From assembly GCF_963855985.1 (NCBI RefSeq), contig NC_087104.1, forward strand, positions 11,408,001 to 11,472,000: a DNA stretch of 64,000 bases, written 5' to 3'. A model generated the notes under the pieces. That model made no database searches and had not been told where the DNA came from. It saw only the letters and a program-made list of their open reading frames with translations. This stretch comes from Ostrinia nubilalis. Lineage: Eukaryota; Arthropoda; Insecta; Lepidoptera; Crambidae. Shown in pieces: positions 21,201-29,289 of this stretch; the stretch's first letter is position 1; each line of letters begins with the position of its first letter. The translations under genes and the position numbers were made by a program.

Positions 21201-21366
21201 CTATTTCCAACACAATGTATATTGTTTTTAAATGGAATAAACTTATGACTTATGACTTATCAATGGAATACCCAATTCCCGTATGATTGCAGGCGCGCCG
21301 CACACCGCCGGCTACCTGACGGCGCCGCCCGCGTCGATCCCGGCGCAGCCGCCGCCCATCGACTGA
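257..21366 (+). CDS. Rme-8: RME-8 / DNAJC13, C-terminal 14 exons (5' part outside window)
   Basis: Endosomal J-domain protein that works with Hsc70 and retromer/SNX in clathrin removal and receptor recycling (family knowledge). Only the C-terminal armadillo-like part is here; the J domain lies upstream. Exons read from GT-AG borders with matching phases: 257-447, 1043-1234, 2315-2491, 3985-4146, 4701-4919, 5927-6059, 7077-7370, 8734-8846, 9984-10156, 11468-11699, 16148-16315, 17352-17498, 17995-18220, 21293-21366; together 832 codons plus TGA. Diagnostic stretches are [19 protein letters not shown], the exon 3 end [51 protein letters not shown], and a C-terminus with TAGYL and a PPPID end, all matching animal DNAJC13 as I remember it. 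Six of the exons carry tandem partial copies (annotated separately). The gene-level call is firm; for exons 2 and 3 the choice of donor within the array is open. Confidence 0.93.
499..546 (+). repeat. Partial copy of RME-8 exon 257-447
   Basis: A 48-bp piece starting GTGGAAGCGGACCAGCTATT repeats the interior of the exon just upstream (positions about 317-365) with one or two changes. It contains no splice site and ends inside the exon sequence, so it is a non-coding intronic duplicate. Confidence 0.85.
600..1042. other. Intron with TATCGATA-rich segment
   Basis: AT-rich intron between the first two exons in the window. Around 627-690 it holds several ATCGAT/TATCGATA palindromes with a poly-T run between. 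No coding potential seen. The acceptor TTCTTGTTTCCCAG ends at 1042. Confidence 0.5.
1091..1873 (+). repeat. Five-copy in-frame exon array (159-bp unit) in RME-8
   Basis: The exon starting at 1043 is followed by four further near-identical copies. The motif GCGACGTGAGCGCGGCGGTG starts at 1101, 1260, 1419, 1578 and 1740, giving periods of 159, 159, 159 and 162 bp. All periods are multiples of 3 and no copy has a stop, so one reading frame runs from 1043 to 1873 (277 codons, five blocks of about 53 residues). Each copy ends CTGAGGCGACCG followed by a consensus donor, GTGAGT in copies 1-4 and GTAAGT in copy 5. Only 12-17 nt separate each donor from the next copy, so these gaps cannot be normal introns. 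Use of donor 1234 gives a single-copy protein; use of donor 1873 gives the five-fold repeat. Confidence 0.92.
1960..2080. mobile_element. Half copy of hairpin MITE family A
   Basis: Contains TAGAATTTCGTACAATGACC, then CTTATCGCTCGCGCGTAATT and a GC-rich end near 2050, the left half of the hairpin element seen complete at 6355-6567 and 16343-16571. The right half is missing. Confidence 0.75.
2391..3535 (+). repeat. Eight-copy exon array (147/152-bp unit) in RME-8
   Basis: The 3' part of exon 2315-2491, its donor (AAGCAG/GTTCGT) and about 49 bp of intron are repeated eight times. The string TAGC(G/A)CGCGCCGGCGCTAT starts at 2391, 2538, 2685, 2837, 2989, 3136, 3288 and 3435. Steps are 147 or 152 bp: 147 keeps frame and 152 breaks it, through a 5-bp insertion beside GGTGACA or GGCGAG. 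Copy 7 also lost 5 bp of coding sequence. The last copy ends at 3535 and runs into unique intron. Only the first copy has the true acceptor at 2314, so a normal transcript needs just 2315-2491. Confidence 0.92.
3797..3900. mobile_element. SINE-like fragment with perfect 17-bp inverted repeat
   Basis: GTGAGCCCACTCGTAAC (3800-3816) is followed after 6 nt by its exact reverse complement (3823-3839). The flank TATTTAGCTTACCACGAGGG recurs in reverse at 45905-45965, where it joins a tRNA-like head, so this is a fragment of the same SINE-type family. Confidence 0.6.
4889..5640 (+). repeat. Copies of the end of RME-8 exon 4701-4919 plus a TGACGTCA-rich intronic unit
   Basis: The exon end (AACGAGCAGCCGGAGTTCCC plus the donor region) recurs at about 5058-5093, 5228-5263 and 5398-5433 with a period of 174, 170 and 170 bp. 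Each unit also carries about 110 bp of intron containing two TGACGTCA palindromes. At 5525-5640 a different, gapped piece of the same exon follows (GCAAGACGTGCTTCAAAACA and onward), with an internal deletion. The copies lack an acceptor and are not expected to be spliced in. Confidence 0.88.
6355..6567. mobile_element. Hairpin MITE family A, complete copy
   Basis: A near-perfect inverted repeat: the left end AAAGCCTGGTCCGTGAGCAC matches the reverse complement of the right end, and pairing continues through GACCCCAAGCTACCCATCC to a GC-rich centre. It would form a stem of about 100 bp in the RME-8 pre-mRNA. No coding capacity, so a non-autonomous DNA element. Confidence 0.85.
7428..7550. mobile_element. 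TTGCACC-end MITE, copy 1
   Basis: Starts CTAAGGCTGGGTTGCACCAT and ends with GGTGGTGCAACTCAGCCTAA, an inverted pair. Internal TCAAACTCCATACAAA is shared with copies at 37250, 39208, 46630 and 62414. Small non-autonomous DNA element with no coding capacity. Confidence 0.85.
7683..8190. mobile_element. 510-bp dispersed element, copy 1 (second copy at 30880)
   Basis: Starts ACCAGGCCTGTTCATCTCCG and ends near ATTATTATTCTGTG. About 95% identical by eye to 30880-31397 beside a torso exon. Both carry a short ORF beginning [20 protein letters not shown] and ending LNTVQYLTA, which differs by an in-frame 9-nt insertion. Class unknown: no clear terminal repeats and no poly-A tail recognised. Confidence 0.7.
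8213..8432. mobile_element. Foldback element split by an RTE fragment
   Basis: Left arm AGAGTAAATACAAATGAGTA (from 8213) and its reverse complement at the right end form a foldback. At 8344-8401 a 58-bp antisense RTE tail (CAGCCAAATGACGTCCACTG) is inserted, flanked on both sides by ATGAAGATAACC (8332-8343 and 8402-8413), a perfect 12-bp target duplication. Confidence 0.8.
8458..8656. mobile_element. Hairpin MITE with 40-bp terminal inverted repeats
   Basis: AAATTATCACTGTCACGGGA at the left matches the reverse complement of TCCCGTGACAGTGATAATTT at the right; pairing continues through the TTTTTGCAACAAAAACACTT block. About 200 bp, no ORF; it lies just upstream of exon 8734-8846. Confidence 0.8.
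9117..9415 (+). mobile_element. 3' end of a CR1/jockey-type non-LTR retrotransposon
   Basis: Translation gives [20 protein letters not shown], then [14 protein letters not shown] and a stop, the typical C-terminus of a lepidopteran non-LTR reverse-transcriptase polyprotein. It is followed by a 3' UTR with ATCACTTACCATCAGGTGAT and a poly-A tail at 9406-9415. Strongly 5'-truncated, as usual for LINE insertions. The clade assignment is from memory. Confidence 0.75.
9788..9961. mobile_element. TATACAGGGTGGAATTTTG MITE, full hairpin
   Basis: Outer ends TATACAGGGTGGAATTTTGT and the reverse complement ACAAAATTCCACCCTGTATA; pairing extends through almost the whole 174 bp with an AT-rich centre. Related half copy at 16571 and a 1.1-kb version at 33240-34339. 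TA-type target site. Confidence 0.9.
10443..10942 (+). repeat. Duplicated RME-8 exon (9984-10156) split by transposon sequence
   Basis: The piece 10778-10942 repeats the exon from AACGATATCCCGCTACGTGC to the donor GAGACAG/GTATGT, missing the acceptor and the first nine or so bases. A second stump, TTAGAGACAG/GTATGTATAA, sits at about 10448-10468. Between the two lies foreign sequence: 10483-10548 matches the antisense tail of the retroelement at 41835-42056, and 10560-10775 is of unknown origin. Confidence 0.85.
11744..15023 (+). repeat. RME-8 exon (11468-11699) amplified: 4 long and 7 short copies
   Basis: Long copies (exon from TTCGAGGACCGCGAGACACT to the donor) lie at 12235-12429, 12971-13165, 13664-13858 and 14402-14597; with the functional exon their spacing is 730, 736, 693 and 738 bp. 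Short copies of the last 50-85 bp plus donor end at 11821, 12562, 13277, 13980, 14744, 14884 and 15023. None of the long copies has a stop, but all lack the exon start and its acceptor. Ahead of each long copy lies a degenerate exon head (for example GCAGCCGAATCCGCGATGCC near 11893) separated from the body by about 310 bp of inserted MITE, so the duplicated exon was interrupted before the unit was amplified. Confidence 0.92.
11916..12232. mobile_element. MITE inserted into a duplicated exon, then co-amplified
   Basis: Begins near CGCCTGGTTCATACACAGCA and ends before the exon continuation TTCGAGGACCGCG. The same family appears outside the array at about 38446-38625 (CACACAGCTGCACAGCAATA, then TTTCTGGGTGGTTTTCATTG), where the array text AATAAGAACGGCCCAGAAAC is found in inverted form. 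Copies also lie ahead of 12971, 13664 and 14402. Confidence 0.7.
15375..15541 (+). repeat. Duplicated intron segment with a stray exon start
   Basis: Two 60-bp copies (15375-15437 and 15480-15541) share GTTTCGAGATTGGATA and AATTGAAC. Between them TTGAACTTCTATCCTCAGGG followed by AAGCCGCGGCGAGG repeats the acceptor and start of the exon at 16148, so here the acceptor side of an exon has been duplicated. Confidence 0.75.
15541..15912 (+). mobile_element. RTE-like tail interrupted by a tRNA-derived SINE
   Basis: RTE tail part 1 is CGGGAAGAGTCTGGATGCGG (15543 onward); part 2 resumes with CACCAGTGGACGTCATTTGG near 15876. The SINE occupies about 15588-15846: tRNA-like head with B box GGTTCGATTCC, then TGTGACGGGTCTGGGTGTTA and a tail ending AAGGATATTTAT. 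The direct repeat TTATGGA (15581-15587 and 15847-15853) is its target-site duplication. Confidence 0.85.
15916..16131. mobile_element. AATGAGGGCTATCG MITE touching an exon acceptor
   Basis: AATGAGGGCTATCGTTTT at the left is the reverse complement of AAAACGATAGCCCTCATT at the right. The right end lies only 16 bp upstream of the acceptor AG at 16146-16147, so the branch-point region of this RME-8 intron probably falls within the element. Confidence 0.8.
16343..16571. mobile_element. Hairpin MITE family A, second complete copy
   Basis: Same ends as 6355-6567 (AAAGCCCGGTCCGTGAGCAC and the inverted right end), with a different AT-rich centre. It starts 28 bp after the donor of exon 16148-16315. 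Confidence 0.85.
16571..16690. mobile_element. Half copy of the TATACAGGGTGGAATTTTG MITE
   Basis: Left half only: TATACAGGGTGGAATTTTGT, then TGCCACCTGGAGGGAAAG and AAGATTTTACTCAAAGGAAA. The right half is replaced by unrelated intron sequence. Confidence 0.75.
18294..19979 (+). repeat. Five-copy array joining pieces of two neighbouring RME-8 exons
   Basis: Each roughly 360-bp unit has (a) the 3' end of exon 17352-17498 with donor, ending at 18340, 18700, 19080, 19430 and 19786; (b) a short spacer with an inverted repeat; (c) the 3' part of exon 17995-18220 with donor, ending at 18525, 18927, 19308, 19615 and 19979; (d) a minisatellite of GGGCCTACAAGTGCTCTGAA type. Unit 4 is nearly identical to unit 1, and unit 5 to unit 2 apart from the exon start, so a multi-unit block was itself duplicated. 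No unit has a proper acceptor for either piece; the real gene jumps from 18220 to 21293. Confidence 0.92.
20095..20290. repeat. Degenerate minisatellite, about 20-bp period
   Basis: Repeats of the theme GCCTACAAGTGCTCTGAAAA with point changes, continuing the spacer repeats of the exon array to its left. The reverse complement of one monomer occurs alone at about 46095-46125 (TAGGCCCTTTTCAGAGCACT). Confidence 0.8.
20388..20445 (-). mobile_element. Antisense RTE-tail fragment
   Basis: TGGACAAAGGCCTCTTCCAA and ACGACCGGTCCTGCGCCATT match the antisense RTE 3' end seen better at 29290-29420. Confidence 0.7.
20531..20862 (+). mobile_element. tRNA-derived SINE, near full length
   Basis: The head ACCGCCTCTGTGGTCTAGTG resembles a tRNA A-box region and GGTTCGATTCCC is a pol III B box. 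The body holds AACAACAATGTTAACAGCAT, then ATCACTTACCATCAGGTGAG, and the tail is poly-A at 20860-20868. Related pieces lie in the tandem duplication at 53445-55250. Not a tRNA gene: there is no foldable acceptor stem and it has a SINE body and tail. Confidence 0.85.
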
Positions 21367-21449
21367 CGCGCCCCGCCCGAGCGGTAGAACTACAGGTGCA
21401 CGCTACACTCCGGTATTTTACACTATCCTATCTATTATACAGAATGTCC

Positions 21450-21800
21450 AGTCGCCGAGCACGTAGAATTTCGTCCAATGACCCCGAGCTACCCATCCTT
21501 ATCGCTCGCGCGTTATAACTGTCGCGACTGTGCGACGGGCGGCCGCAGTGAGTGTGCGAGCGCGACAGCATATATTATGTAAATGTCCAACTTCGTGGGT
21601 GTATAGGTAAGGTCAAATGGGCGAACTTGTATTCTCAAAATCACCTTACCTATACACTCACGAAGTTAGTCTAACCTTCCGCCAAACACCCTGTATAATG
21701 TCCGGTCGCCGAGCACGTAGAATTTCGTCCAATGACCCCGAGCTACCCATCCTTATCGCTTGCGCGTAATTATATTGCTGTCGCGCTCGCCTTTTCAAAG
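21450..21800. mobile_element. Two broken family A hairpin MITEs with a small hairpin between
   Basis: 21452-21570 and 21705-21790 are left halves of the family seen at 6355-6567 (GAGCACGTAGAATTTCGTCC). Between them AACTTCGTGGGTGTATAGGT is mirrored by CCTATACACTCACGAAGTTA. This lies just after the RME-8 stop codon and probably in its 3' UTR; no clear polyadenylation signal was assigned. Confidence 0.75.
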
Positions 21801-23979
21801 CGAGAGTGAATAGGCACTTACAGAGCAGATATACAGTACCATCCTAGACTGCATCTCACTTAACATCAGGTGCGATTGCGGTCAAATACCTGCCTTGTTC
21901 CGCATAAAAAACTCACGAAGATGATGATCTAAATAGATGGTTGGCCCTCGTAGTAAATTTATACTTAGACACATTTGATTTTTAGCCTTATCTTATTGCT
22001 CATGTAGAAATCCTCCTCCAATTTTACCACAACTTCAGATTGAGGGCACTATTAAATGTACAGAGAAAATCTAGATCTCCTGTCAAATAAATAAAAGATT
22101 ATGGTTTGGAGTTGCCATTCCCTAAAACTGCAACCTACTGCGAGCTATAAGCTTCACAATCACACACTACGTAGTTTTGTGGCTTCAGACTTCAAGCATC
22201 GTCCAGCCAATAAAGTTTATTTTCTCTTCAAACAAAAAGATTAGAGCGCTCTTTTGTTTTTTTTTTTTGTAGGGATTGTGTTAAACGTGGATAGATAGTT
22301 TAAAATACCCTATTTCAAAGGCTGTACTTTGGGTGTAGACAAACCTCGATTCCTTATGAAGTTATTAATAAGAGGAGGTAGTTAGTTATTTCATGTTCAG
22401 AAATTTATTCAGGTATTCCTGCGCATTACGTTTTTAACATACAATATTCAGCTTACAGTTAACCAAATTGTTAAATATAATTAAGTTCTAAAGTAGCTTT
22501 CTTAAAAGATCAACTCCAGTTTTAATAATATGTTAAAGACATTAATTACGACTGAATTATTTAGACTGATTGAATTTTCGGTTCTTTTCTAAATTTTAAA
22601 TAATAACATACCTACTATAAATTCATCACATTATACATCCTAGCTTTTAATAAATCATGATTGTTGTACCATAATTTTGGCGCCACTACCCATATAATTA
22701 TTTTCATTTTTATGTGCGTATCATTCATATTATGGATAAAACATATATTTAATCCTAAAAACTCAATTATTATTCCATGTTGTTACATACTCGAACGCTT
22801 ATTTTTAATTTTATAGATCGCGAACTCACAATGTGTACTTATGTAAAAATATATAAGAGATGTTAAAGTATTGGTCATTTTATGCAGGGTGTCCCAAAAT
22901 TGTGTTGGAACTGTTAGAAGTCCAGAGTTAAATACATACTAGTGCCGGAAATACTCCATGTTCCAAAATTTTTAATAAAGTTTTAATTTTTAAATATTTC
23001 ATCGCAACTGGTATGCATCATTCAGTTATGAGCTTGCTTTTGTTAGATGGGGTAGAATAAGGTATCACAAGAGGTATAATATCTTTAGATTTCTACAATA
23101 TGATACTTGGGACATTCTGTAAAAATCAACATAACTTTAATACTAGTAATGACATCATTAATGTAATACACATTTAGTATTATCAGCCAAAGCTCGTTAT
23201 GTATGATTGTTCGTGTTAATCGTGTCTGTTAGCGTGTAGGCTCGGCCAGTAGACTGCCGACATCTAAAATTAAAAACCCCTCACTCAATTGGCAGGGTTA
23301 AACTGATGAAATTAAACGATTCGTCGACGTTTTAACGCAATTTATTATGTTGTTGTGTTTTAAAATCAACTGTAGGCATAGTTTTGCTCTGATCTATGTG
23401 GGTGGGCAGATATTTGATATCTATCATTTTAATCCTATTATTCTATGTAATAATACAAGTAGACTTCGCACTTTTCTATGATATAAATTCATAGACGCCA
23501 GATAAGAAACTCCTCACCAACTCAATCTTATAATATTTATGAATTAATCGGTGTTGTCATAACAAGCTTAGAAAATATGACTGAATTTGCTTTAATATAC
23601 CTCAGTATCTATAAAATATCGTCTTTAGACTCCTCACCTTAAAAGTTTCATAACATCTTATACAGAATTTTCGAAATCTGTCCAGCCTCTCTCTATTTTT
23701 GTTACTCTAATGTCGTGCGTCATTTTAATTTAGAATAATCTTGGGTTCCAAATTATTTTGATTTATTTGCTAATATTTAACACTATTAAATCTTAACTCG
23801 CAATAAAACGATATTACATAATTTTGTACATAAAGTGCAGGAGAGAGTAACTCCATTATGTTTTATGTTTTAGTCTTGCCATTCCTAAATATATTTCACA
23901 GTATTAATGTGAGACTTTTTATTGCAAATTTTGCGTTGCGTTCAGTTTTAAAATTGTGTGAAATGATTTAAATGAGTAA

Positions 23980-24210
23980 TATAGATAGTGCCATCCACAC
24001 AGACGCGCCCCACCAATTTTGGTTGAGGGAAGCGCGTTATGCGGGGAGTTTGATCCGAGCATCGGTCGCGAAATTATTGTAGTGTGCGTATGGATAATTA
24101 TTAGCGTGTACCGATAACACTCAAACATTAGCGGAGGCATGCAAATATAAACTATAAATAATTAGGACGATTAATGGGGCGCGTCTTCGTGGATGGCACT
24201 ATCTATATGC
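23980..24210. mobile_element. MITE with TATAGATAGTGCCATCCAC ends
   Basis: ATAGATAGTGCCATCCACAC plus GACGCGCCCC at the left is the reverse complement of GGGGCGCGTCTTCGTGGATG plus GCACTATCTAT at the right. About 230 bp, no coding capacity. Confidence 0.85.
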
Positions 24211-25185
24211 AGTGGTTGTTGTTTAATCACTTGTCAATATCTCCTGTGCTGAGACACCGAGCACCCAGAAATTTAGTGGAAATCGATTGACAATAAAATA
24301 CGGAAATTATTTGATAAAGCTTTCTATATCGTACTTGTTGGTAAGAGATATACTAACCTACAAAGTAGAGTTTCGGTGTAAAACAAACATAATGAAACAT
24401 AATTTACTGGGCTACGGTTGTCTGGCACAAGTTATATCAATTTGAGCTACAACTTTAACTTGTAACTGCTTGCAAAATAATTTTGGAAAAATGATAATAA
24501 AATGATAATGAAATCAATGAAACATCCTTGAAGATTATGTATATTAATATATTCCATTATTATTGTTTTTGTTTCAATCATAAGGTATTTTTATGTAAAT
24601 AAATATTTAGTGTGATACTGAAATTAAAAAACACCACTTGTTGATTTTAGCCATATCATAAAGAGTAAGCAGGTATAGTTAAGATGAGTTTATGCTATGG
24701 AGTCTTGTTTTGCTCATTGAGTACGTCCTGTGTCGTTGGAATAGCTTGTAAGGGCACGAGTATGGTCTTGAATTTGTGTGTTCTTGGCTTTAATCATATT
24801 GTCGGCATGAATCATGTTACTTTATAAAATAAAGCTCTGAATACACAATCAAGAATGGACGGTCTGAAGGCAACACGTGATGTTAACGAATGTAGTAATG
24901 AATAATGGATATTTTTGTATTTAGAACTAAGTTATATCATTGTAAAAATATATAAAAATAATATAATATGATCTATTTGAAAAAAATACTCTTTCATTTC
25001 GGAACTCATTTATTTAATTTAATTAATTTTAAAAACAGAATGTCAGGGCTTGGTTTAATTAATTTCTTGGTCTCGTACGCACGCTAGCTAAAATACTTAA
25101 TTATTAATCACTTATTCCTAAAACAACTAGATATAAAAGTTTACAATTAATAGTCCAGTCATTATAGTAAGTTCACCTTGGAATT

Positions 25186-27890
25186 CGAGATACCCAGCTG
25201 TAAGTCTGTAAATACGTGTATATTGACACCCTAAAAGTTGTCTCAAAACCTACATATGGTAGGGTGTAAGCAACTGTTAAATTTCAAGGTCAACGGTCAC
25301 AAAAATCGGTTTTTTGCGCTTTTTTTAGAAATATCTCATTTCCTGTGGGTTTTTTGCTATTTGTATTTATCATCAATATTGTAGAATACTAAATTCTCTA
25401 CAAATTTTGTTTAAAAACTTTTTTTATACGGTGAACCGTTTTCGAGATAGAGGGCGGAGAGCGCGCGGTCACTGCATCACTTCAGGTCTACTTAAGCGGT
25501 TTAGATTTTTCATACAAAAGGATTTTCCCGCTAATTCCTGTGGGAATTTCGGGAATTCCTTGTTGTAACTAAGCTTTGAGTTTACTAAGGTACCTACATG
25601 CCAAATTTCAAGCGTCTAACTTCCGTTAAGCGTTTAGATTTTTCATACAAAAGGATTTTCCCGCTAATTCCTGTTCCCGTGGGAATTCCTAAGTATACTA
25701 TAACCTGCCCAGGTGTATGAAGAATAATTGTACCAAGTTTCGTTAAAATCCGTCGAGTAGTTTTTGTTTCTATAAGGATCATACAGACGGACAGAATTCT
25801 ATACATGAAATATATTTTCAAAATAACTATCAGGGGGTGATTAGTGATCGATACTGATGCCAAAAATGCAATCAGTAAAATTTTTGTCTGTCTGTCTGTC
25901 CGTCTGTATGTTCCTTATAGAAACAAAAACTACTCGACGGATTTTAACGAAACTTGGTACAATTATTCTTCATACACCTGGGCAGGTTATAGTTTACTTA
26001 GGAATTCCCACGGGAACAGGAATTAGCGGGAAAATCCTTTTGTATGAAAAATCTAAACGCTTAACGGAAGTTAGACGCTTGAAATTTATTGGCATGTAGG
26101 TACCTTAGTAAACTTAAAGCTTATTTACAACAAGTAATTACCGAAATTCCCACGGGAATTAGCGGGAAAATCCTTTTGTATGAAAAACCTAAACCGCTTA
26201 AGTTGACCTGAAGTGATGCAGTGACCGCGCGCTATCCGCCCTCTATCTCGAAAACGGTTCACCGTATAAAAAAAGTTTTTAAACAAAATTTGTAGAGAAT
26301 TTAGTATTCTACAATATTGATAATAAATACAAATAGCAAAAAACTCATAGGAAATGAGATATTTCCAATAAAAGCGCAAAAAACAGATTTTTGTGACCTT
26401 TGACCTTAAAATTTAATAGTTGCTTACACCCTCAGATCATAGAAAGAGAATAGATATGAAGTCGCGCGTAACTACAACGAGAACCAGTGTCCCCACATTT
26501 CCCCCACCACAGCTCCCACACACACATTCAACTGTGTAAAAACAAAGCGACTGAGAGTCTACGACAACATGTGCAACCGGCTTAAAAGTGCTGTGATTGG
26601 CTAGAAGGCGTGCCTTATGGCCAATCAATGGCCGCGTGACGTGACGCACACTTTGAAAAAAGCAATTAGAGAGAAGAAAGATAAAATGGAGTCGATAAGA
26701 TATCGATACTTTAAATCCTGGGGGCAAGGCTCGAAATTGGTTTAAAAAATGCTTGTATGAAAACCTTTTTATTATTATACGTTCTTTAACGATTTTTGCA
26801 TAAAGGAGTTCCATTTTGTATGGACGAAAAACTCAGAATCAATTATTGGGACTAAATGAAGTTACCTTATATTAATTTACCCCAACCAAAGCTCAATGTC
26901 GTTATCGATGGAGTATAGAAGTTATAGACTGACAAAGTTTGTATGAAAAGTCATGGGTTAAGTAGGTACTTGCGATTTTTACCAGTATTTACAATATTGG
27001 TAATATATTATTATTTACTTTAATAATAATAACAGGATCACTGTAATTATTATTAACTACTATCGCGCATTAACTTTTTAATTATGGCGAAATTCGTACC
27101 GCCTATGTTTATCAAAAATAATGCCTATTATTAGGCTTTCAACTAGCTCTTATAGTAATTACATAGTTGATAGTTACTAATCCCTTCTACTATTGTTATT
27201 GTTTTTGTAAAAACTTAAAAATCGCAAGCAACTCATGATTTTTTCATTCAAAATTAGAAAATAGAAAATAATAATTTACTTCTATTTATCGATAATAGGA
27301 AACCGTATTAGAACACGAGCCCTGCACTATGTTACGACCGGCACATGCGGCCGTACTGTGTATTTTCTCGCGTCAGTGGATATCGGAAGAAATAAAATAC
27401 ATTGCGCAGTAGTTACGCATGACATAAAGTGGTTGCTAACTAAATCGTCAATGTACAACGTGTTTGAATTTTTATCACCACTAATTTCGATATCGCAGTA
27501 AATGTCACGGCACTGAATTCGTTCGTAAAAATGTTTAGTTTTTTTTATTTATAAGCAAAATACCAATGGATTTGCAATACTTACATGTGGTAAATGACTT
27601 CATTGTCCCTGTAGTTCTTCGTTTCACTTATGTTATTGCACGTTACGACGCATTATCCAACAATATCGGAGAACATTTCCTCAGTACTACTGAATCGCGA
27701 CTAACCTGGCGTCGCGGGCGATGTTCGTTTCTGGGCATATCGCGGAGACACGCGCCACGCCCCCGTTTCACATCTATTCCCTTCTATGATCTGAGCTTAC
27801 ACCCTACCATATGTAGGTTTTGAGACAACTTTTAGGGTGTCAATATACAAGTAATTACAGACTTACAGCTGGGTATCTCTAATTCCGAGA
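25186..27890. mobile_element. 1.3-kb foldback element split by a 1.36-kb insertion
   Basis: The left arm runs from GAATTCGAGATACCCAGCTG at 25182 to near 25800 and the right arm is 25890-26431 continued at 27785-27890. Joined, they form a long inverted repeat with arms of about 600 bp and a short loop holding CTGTCTGTCTGTCCGTCTGT. The right arm is broken by 26432-27795, which has its own ends (CAGATCATAGA and its inverted partner TCTATGATCTG) and is flanked by the direct repeat GCTTACACCCT. ORFs inside the arms are non-coding by appearance. Confidence 0.85.
26432..27795. mobile_element. 1.36-kb DNA element with CAGATCATAGA ends and 11-bp target duplication
   Basis: Terminal sequences CAGATCATAGAAAGAGAATA and the inverted TATTCCCTTCTATGATCTG. 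An 11-bp flanking direct repeat fits the 9-11 bp duplications of Mutator-like elements (inference). No transposase ORF was recognised, so probably non-autonomous. Confidence 0.7.
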
Positions 27891-29039
27891 TTCTTACCTA
27901 ATTTAAGCTTAAATGACTGGACTATAAATGTAATCGCATACATTGTTCATTTCTTACAACACACAGCCATGCTCATAGGCATTGTTACATTTATGAAAAA
28001 CTATTCTAATATTTTTTATTGTAAACTAGTTATTGTAAATATAAACCCAGAAATTATTCACAATTACCTACATGCTACAAATACGGTTACTTACTTATAA
28101 GAGTTGTAGAGTACATATTCATTTATGAATTGAAGTACATAGAAGTAAGAGATCATCAACGTAAACATCGTTGAATTGATTATTCACGACTTTACTTGAA
28201 TTTCTCGGTGTTTCTTTTAGTATTGTTTTATAAGTGGGCTATATTACAGATGTTGGTGAGTAATTTTATCTAAATAATAATATTATAATTCTAGATAACA
28301 ATCCTGTTCATGACTTTTGATTTCGCTGCTTTTACAGGTGGGACTCGAACGCAGGATCATTTCACAACGTCTTTTTAATGAGCAGTCGACTAACAAGCAA
28401 AAGGTCATAGAGCCGAGTCCCACTTCGATATAAGCTCATACAAAAGTGAGTTACATTAAAATTATTTATCTACATAGACTAGCTAGCTAGAGGTTACTGA
28501 AGTGGTAAATGGTAACTATCTTTTCAAATACAACCGAACTCATCATACGTAGGCGGCATAAAGTAGGAACCATTATGATTAACATTTAAAATTATCCAAT
28601 GCACATACACATTAGTATTGGTCCATTTTTAATATCGGTTTGGTCAAAATGACACTAAGTCACGACACCGGTAGTTTGCACGCGGAGGCAGGCGGCGTGG
28701 AGTAGTGGTTGCTTTGCGCGGTTCGTATAGGCCGCTCGTACTCGTCCCCGCTAGACCAACCAAGCTTTTGTCTAGAAAAGGCAAACAAAATATGATATAA
28801 GAAATCATGACGCATCAATGTGCTCCCTAGTCGCTGCAATCGACTGTTGAGTTGTTTTTGAGCCCGGGTCTCCTGCGCTTAGATATTTGAGGAGGATACA
28901 TAAGGTAGGTATATGTATAGGATATAATTTATGTAGGGAAGGCAGCTGCCCCTCCCCCTGGGTACATTTATCGATAGCGTGCGATTTTTCTGCTGCATGT
29001 GATGCTTTGAGAGCTCACTGAGATGTATCGGTAAGCGTA

Positions 29040-29165
29040 TTGTGGGTCGTCAAGGTGGACAGATGACCTAAAAGGTTGCAGGAGGCGCTGGATGCAGGCC
29101 GCTACCAATCTAGAAATCATTGGCGGAGGCCTGTGCTCAGCAAAATGGACGTCCTGTGGCTGAAA
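29040..29165 (+). mobile_element. RTE-like 3' fragment
   Basis: GTGGACAGATGACCTAAAAG, then GGAGGCGCTGGATGCAGGCC and GACGTCCTGTGGCTGAAATG: the conserved tail of the RTE-like family in sense orientation. Confidence 0.75.
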
Positions 29166-29289
29166 TGACGACCAGCCGCGAAGCTGACTAAACTTTGGCC
29201 AAAGTATGATGGCCGATGGGGCAGCAAGGTTCTGAAAAGGAGGCCACGTACCATGCGCAAGCGCAGTGTGCTCAGCAAAATGGAGGTTC

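Noticed and set aside
25594..26099. Two similar 80-90 codon ORFs on opposite strands
   Set aside because: They are the two arms of a foldback element; similarity comes from the inverted repeat and the texts look non-coding.
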